In this document: one piece after another, positions 32,057 to 34,082 of the stretch | How positions within the stretch are numbered: the first letter of the stretch is position 1 | Layout of the letters: every line of letters starts with the position of its first letter | Source of the DNA: Bacteroidota bacterium | GTDB lineage: Bacteria > Bacteroidota > Bacteroidia > Flavobacteriales > Flavobacteriaceae | Length of the DNA: 34,082 bases | NCBI GenBank assembly: GCA_003650305.1 | Contig: QMOV01000014.1 | Coordinates: 1-34,082, forward strand | Direction: 5' to 3' | The notes under the pieces: generated by a model | Seen by the model: only the letters and a program-made list of their open reading frames with translations | What the model was told of the DNA's origin: nothing | Databases searched by the model: none | Program-made: the position numbers and the translations under genes

Positions 32057-34082
32057 TTAAGAAATGTAATTCCAAATGTTTTTATACTTACTTAATTGCT
32101 TATAAGTGTGTAAAATTGCTTTGTTTTCGGGGTTTGTTAGCGAAGGGTCTTTTTTCAAAATCTTTTTTGCGTAATGTCTTGAGTGTTGTAAGATGTCGTT
32201 ATCTTTTATAATATCTGCGATTTTGAGATTTAATATACCACTTTGTTGTGTTCCCATAATATCTCCAGGACCACGAAGGCGAAGATCGACTTCTGCTATT
32301 TCAAAACCATCGTTTGTTCTTACCATAGTTTCTAATCGAGTTTTACTATCGTTACTTAATTTGTGGCTTGTCATTAAAATACAAAAGCTTTGTTCATATC
32401 CACGACCAACACGTCCACGAAGTTGATGTAATTGTGATAAACCAAAGCGTTCGGCACTTTCTACTATCATAACGGAAGCATTTGGTACATCTACGCCAAC
32501 CTCAATTACAGTAGTCGCTACCATAATTTGCGTTTCACCTTTTATGAAACGTTGCATTTCAAAGTCTTTATCGACTGGTTTCATTTTTCCGTGTACAATA
32601 GAGATTTGATAGTCTGGCAAAGGAAAATCTCTAACAATACTTTCGTAACCATCCATTAAATCTTTATAATCTAGTTTCTCACTTTCTTGTATTAATGGAT
32701 AGACAATATAAATTTGTCGTCCTTTTTTAATTTCATCACGAATAAATCGGAAGACTTTCAGTCGGTTTTTGTCGTAGCGATGAACCGTTATTATGGGTTG
32801 TCTTCCAGGTGGTAATTCATCAATTATAGAGATGTCTAAATCGCCATAAAAAGACATTGCTAAAGTTCTTGGTATTGGTGTAGCCGTCATTACTAAAATG
32901 TGCGGAGGAGACGTGTTTTTTTTCCATAATTTACTGCGTTGTGCAACTCCAAATCGATGTTGCTCATCAATAATGGCGAGCCCCAAATTCTTGAATTTTA
33001 CCTTATCTTCGAGTATGGCATGAGTGCCAATTATGATTTGTAATTCACCATTTTCGAGCGATTCGTGAATTTTCCGTCGTTCTAAAGTTTTACTTGAACC
33101 AGTTAACAGTTTTATACTGATGTTCAGCTTATTACAATACTCTAGTAATCCGTTATAGTGTTGGACTGACAAAATTTCAGTCGGAGCCATAAAGCACGCT
33201 TGAAAACCGTTGTCAAGTGCTATTAACATTGACATTAGGGCTACTATGGTTTTACCAGAACCAACATCACCTTGCAAAAGCCGATTCATTTGTGCATTGC
33301 TTCCTAAATCGTTTCTAATTTCTTTAAGAACTCGTTTTTGTGCATTGGTTAATTCGAATGCCAAATAGCTTTTAAAAAAGGTATTAAAGTAGTCGCCAAC
33401 TTTTGTAAACGGAAAGCCTTTAATTTTTGATTTATGGATTAAATTTTTGCGAATTAATTGCAACTGAATGTAAAATAATTCTTCAAATTTTAATCGATAT
33501 TGAGCCTTCGCTAACAGCTCTTGATTTTTTGGAAAATGGACATTAAAAAGGGCTTCAGATTTTGAAATTAATTTTAATTCAGAAATTAAATTATCAGATA
33601 GTGTTTCAACAAATTTCCCTTTGGTTTCTGTAAACAATTGTTGCATTATTTTGCTAATCACACGATTTGAAATGCCTTTATTCGATAATTTTTCAGTTGA
33701 AGGGTAAATAGGTTGCATTGCAGAGCGCATACTTTTTTTATAATCTTCAAGTAATTCCATTTCGGGATGAGGCATATTGTATTTGCTATTAAACCAATTT
33801 GTTTTTCCGAAAACGACATAATCTTTATCAAATTTTAAACTCTCTCTTATCCATTTATGACCTCTAAACCAAACCAATTCCATGTCTCCACTATCATCTT
33901 GAAACCTTGCTACCAGACGTTTGCTGCGTTTTTGAGGAACTTCTTTAACATCAACTATCTGTCCAATAATCTGCACATCTGCATTATTGCGCTGTAATTG
34001 ATTTATCTTATAAAATTGTGTTCTGTCTATATAACGATTTGGAAATAAATTAATTAAATCTTGATAGGTATGAATGCCTAAC
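32057..34082 (-). CDS. recG: ATP-dependent DNA helicase RecG (partial, N-terminus cut)
   Basis: The frame is open to the window edge, with 674 aa visible; RecG is about 700 aa, so roughly 25 N-terminal residues are missing. A GTG at 33976 is internal to the frame. Upstream codons read LGIHTYQDLINLFPNRYIDRTQF, the wedge-domain start. RecG remodels stalled replication forks and branched DNA. Motifs in order are GDVGSGKT (Walker A), AIIDEQHRFG (DEQH box), TATPIPRTLAM, VATTVIEVGVDVPNASVM, HQLRGRVGRG and GPGDIMGTQQSG. It converges on the DUF2911 gene. Confidence 0.96.
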   Translation of the reverse strand, partial: LGIHTYQDLINLFPNRYIDRTQFYKINQLQRNNADVQIIGQIVDVKEVPQKRSKRLVARFQDDSGDMELVWFRGHKWIRESLKFDKDYVVFGKTNWFNSKYNMPHPEMELLEDYKKSMRSAMQPIYPSTEKLSNKGISNRVISKIMQQLFTETKGKFVETLSDNLISELKLISKSEALFNVHFPKNQELLAKAQYRLKFEELFYIQLQLIRKNLIHKSKIKGFPFTKVGDYFNTFFKSYLAFELTNAQKRVLKEIRNDLGSNAQMNRLLQGDVGSGKTIVALMSMLIALDNGFQACFMAPTEILSVQHYNGLLEYCNKLNISIKLLTGSSKTLERRKIHESLENGELQIIIGTHAILEDKVKFKNLGLAIIDEQHRFGVAQRSKLWKKNTSPPHILVMTATPIPRTLAMSFYGDLDISIIDELPPGRQPIITVHRYDKNRLKVFRFIRDEIKKGRQIYIVYPLIQESEKLDYKDLMDGYESIVRDFPLPDYQISIVHGKMKPVDKDFEMQRFIKGETQIMVATTVIEVGVDVPNASVMIVESAERFGLSQLHQLRGRVGRGYEQSFCILMTSHKLSNDSKTRLETMVRTNDGFEIAEVDLRLRGPGDIMGTQQSGILNLKIADIIKDNDILQHSRHYAKKILKKDPSLTNPENKAILHTYKQLSKYKNIWNYIS

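Noticed and set aside
33976-34082. recG starting at GTG 33976
   Set aside because: The frame continues upstream with family-typical residues (LGIHTYQDLINLFPNRY). The true start lies outside the window.

Overview
The window looks like a chromosomal segment of a marine-type Flavobacteriaceae bacterium (Bacteroidota). The evidence is the AT-rich sequence, promoters of the flavobacterial type (TTG, 19 nt, TANNTTTG) in front of the SRP RNA and the ABC-F gene, very weak Shine-Dalgarno signals, many small lipoproteins with an SC or AC lipobox, and families typical of this group (DUF5686, DUF6503, DUF2911, the MGGEGS small protein, bacillithiol-type YtxJ, glutaminyl cyclase of the beta-propeller type). 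I cannot name the genus from sequence alone. Most of the region is ordinary housekeeping sequence. I see no prophage, CRISPR array, secretion system, tRNA or complete insertion sequence.

Layout. 1-303: a 268-bp MITE-like element with terminal inverted repeats and no gene. 304-3306 (minus): a DUF5686 outer-membrane protein and smpB. 3494-4228 (plus): a DUF6503 lipoprotein, followed by an array of CTTCCAR heptamers. 4298-6373 (minus): a three-gene operon DUF3179 / cupin lipoprotein / histidine phosphatase, divergent from a small outer-membrane barrel gene (6456-7028). 7228-9834 (minus): clpB, divergent from ytxJ (9980) across an 84-bp region able to fold into a multibranched structure. 10576-10848: a flavobacterial MGGEGS-type small protein gene broken by an in-frame stop. 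10876-13538: fumarylacetoacetase and serine hydroxymethyltransferase, divergent. 13658-17276 (minus): P-loop kinase-like protein, beta-helix lipoprotein, thioesterase, glutaminyl cyclase. 17363-17468: SRP RNA with its own promoter. 17576-19146: an SDR and a FSA-type transaldolase. 19200-20609 (minus): a thioredoxin-fold lipoprotein lacking the CxxC pair. 20777-22402: a YbiT-like ABC-F protein. 22539-23206: an XRE regulator plus membrane protein module with a near-perfect operator palindrome. 23280-26992 (minus): DUF2007 protein, a frameshifted PAP2 phosphatase and pheT. 27114-28325: a TlpA-like lipoprotein. 28413-30406 (minus): an SDR gene lying between 33-bp direct repeats, an inverted-repeat element, and a second XRE (XRE-DUF4870) plus membrane protein module. 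30848-31960: DUF2911/TPR protein. 32057-34082 (minus): recG, running off the window.

How the genes fit together. Translation quality and protein homeostasis functions are scattered through the window (smpB, SRP RNA, ABC-F, pheT, clpB) and sit next to one-carbon and tyrosine catabolism (glyA, FAH) and envelope proteins. The less ordinary material is structural: three kinds of small repeat elements, two decayed genes, a probable gene-sized insertion marked by a duplicated 3' end of its neighbour, and two small regulator/membrane-protein pairs with visible operator-like sites. No single previously undescribed system can be claimed from the sequence. The best candidates for follow-up are the clpB-ytxJ multibranched structure, the direct-repeat-flanked SDR segment with its adjacent inverted-repeat element, and the two XRE/membrane modules.
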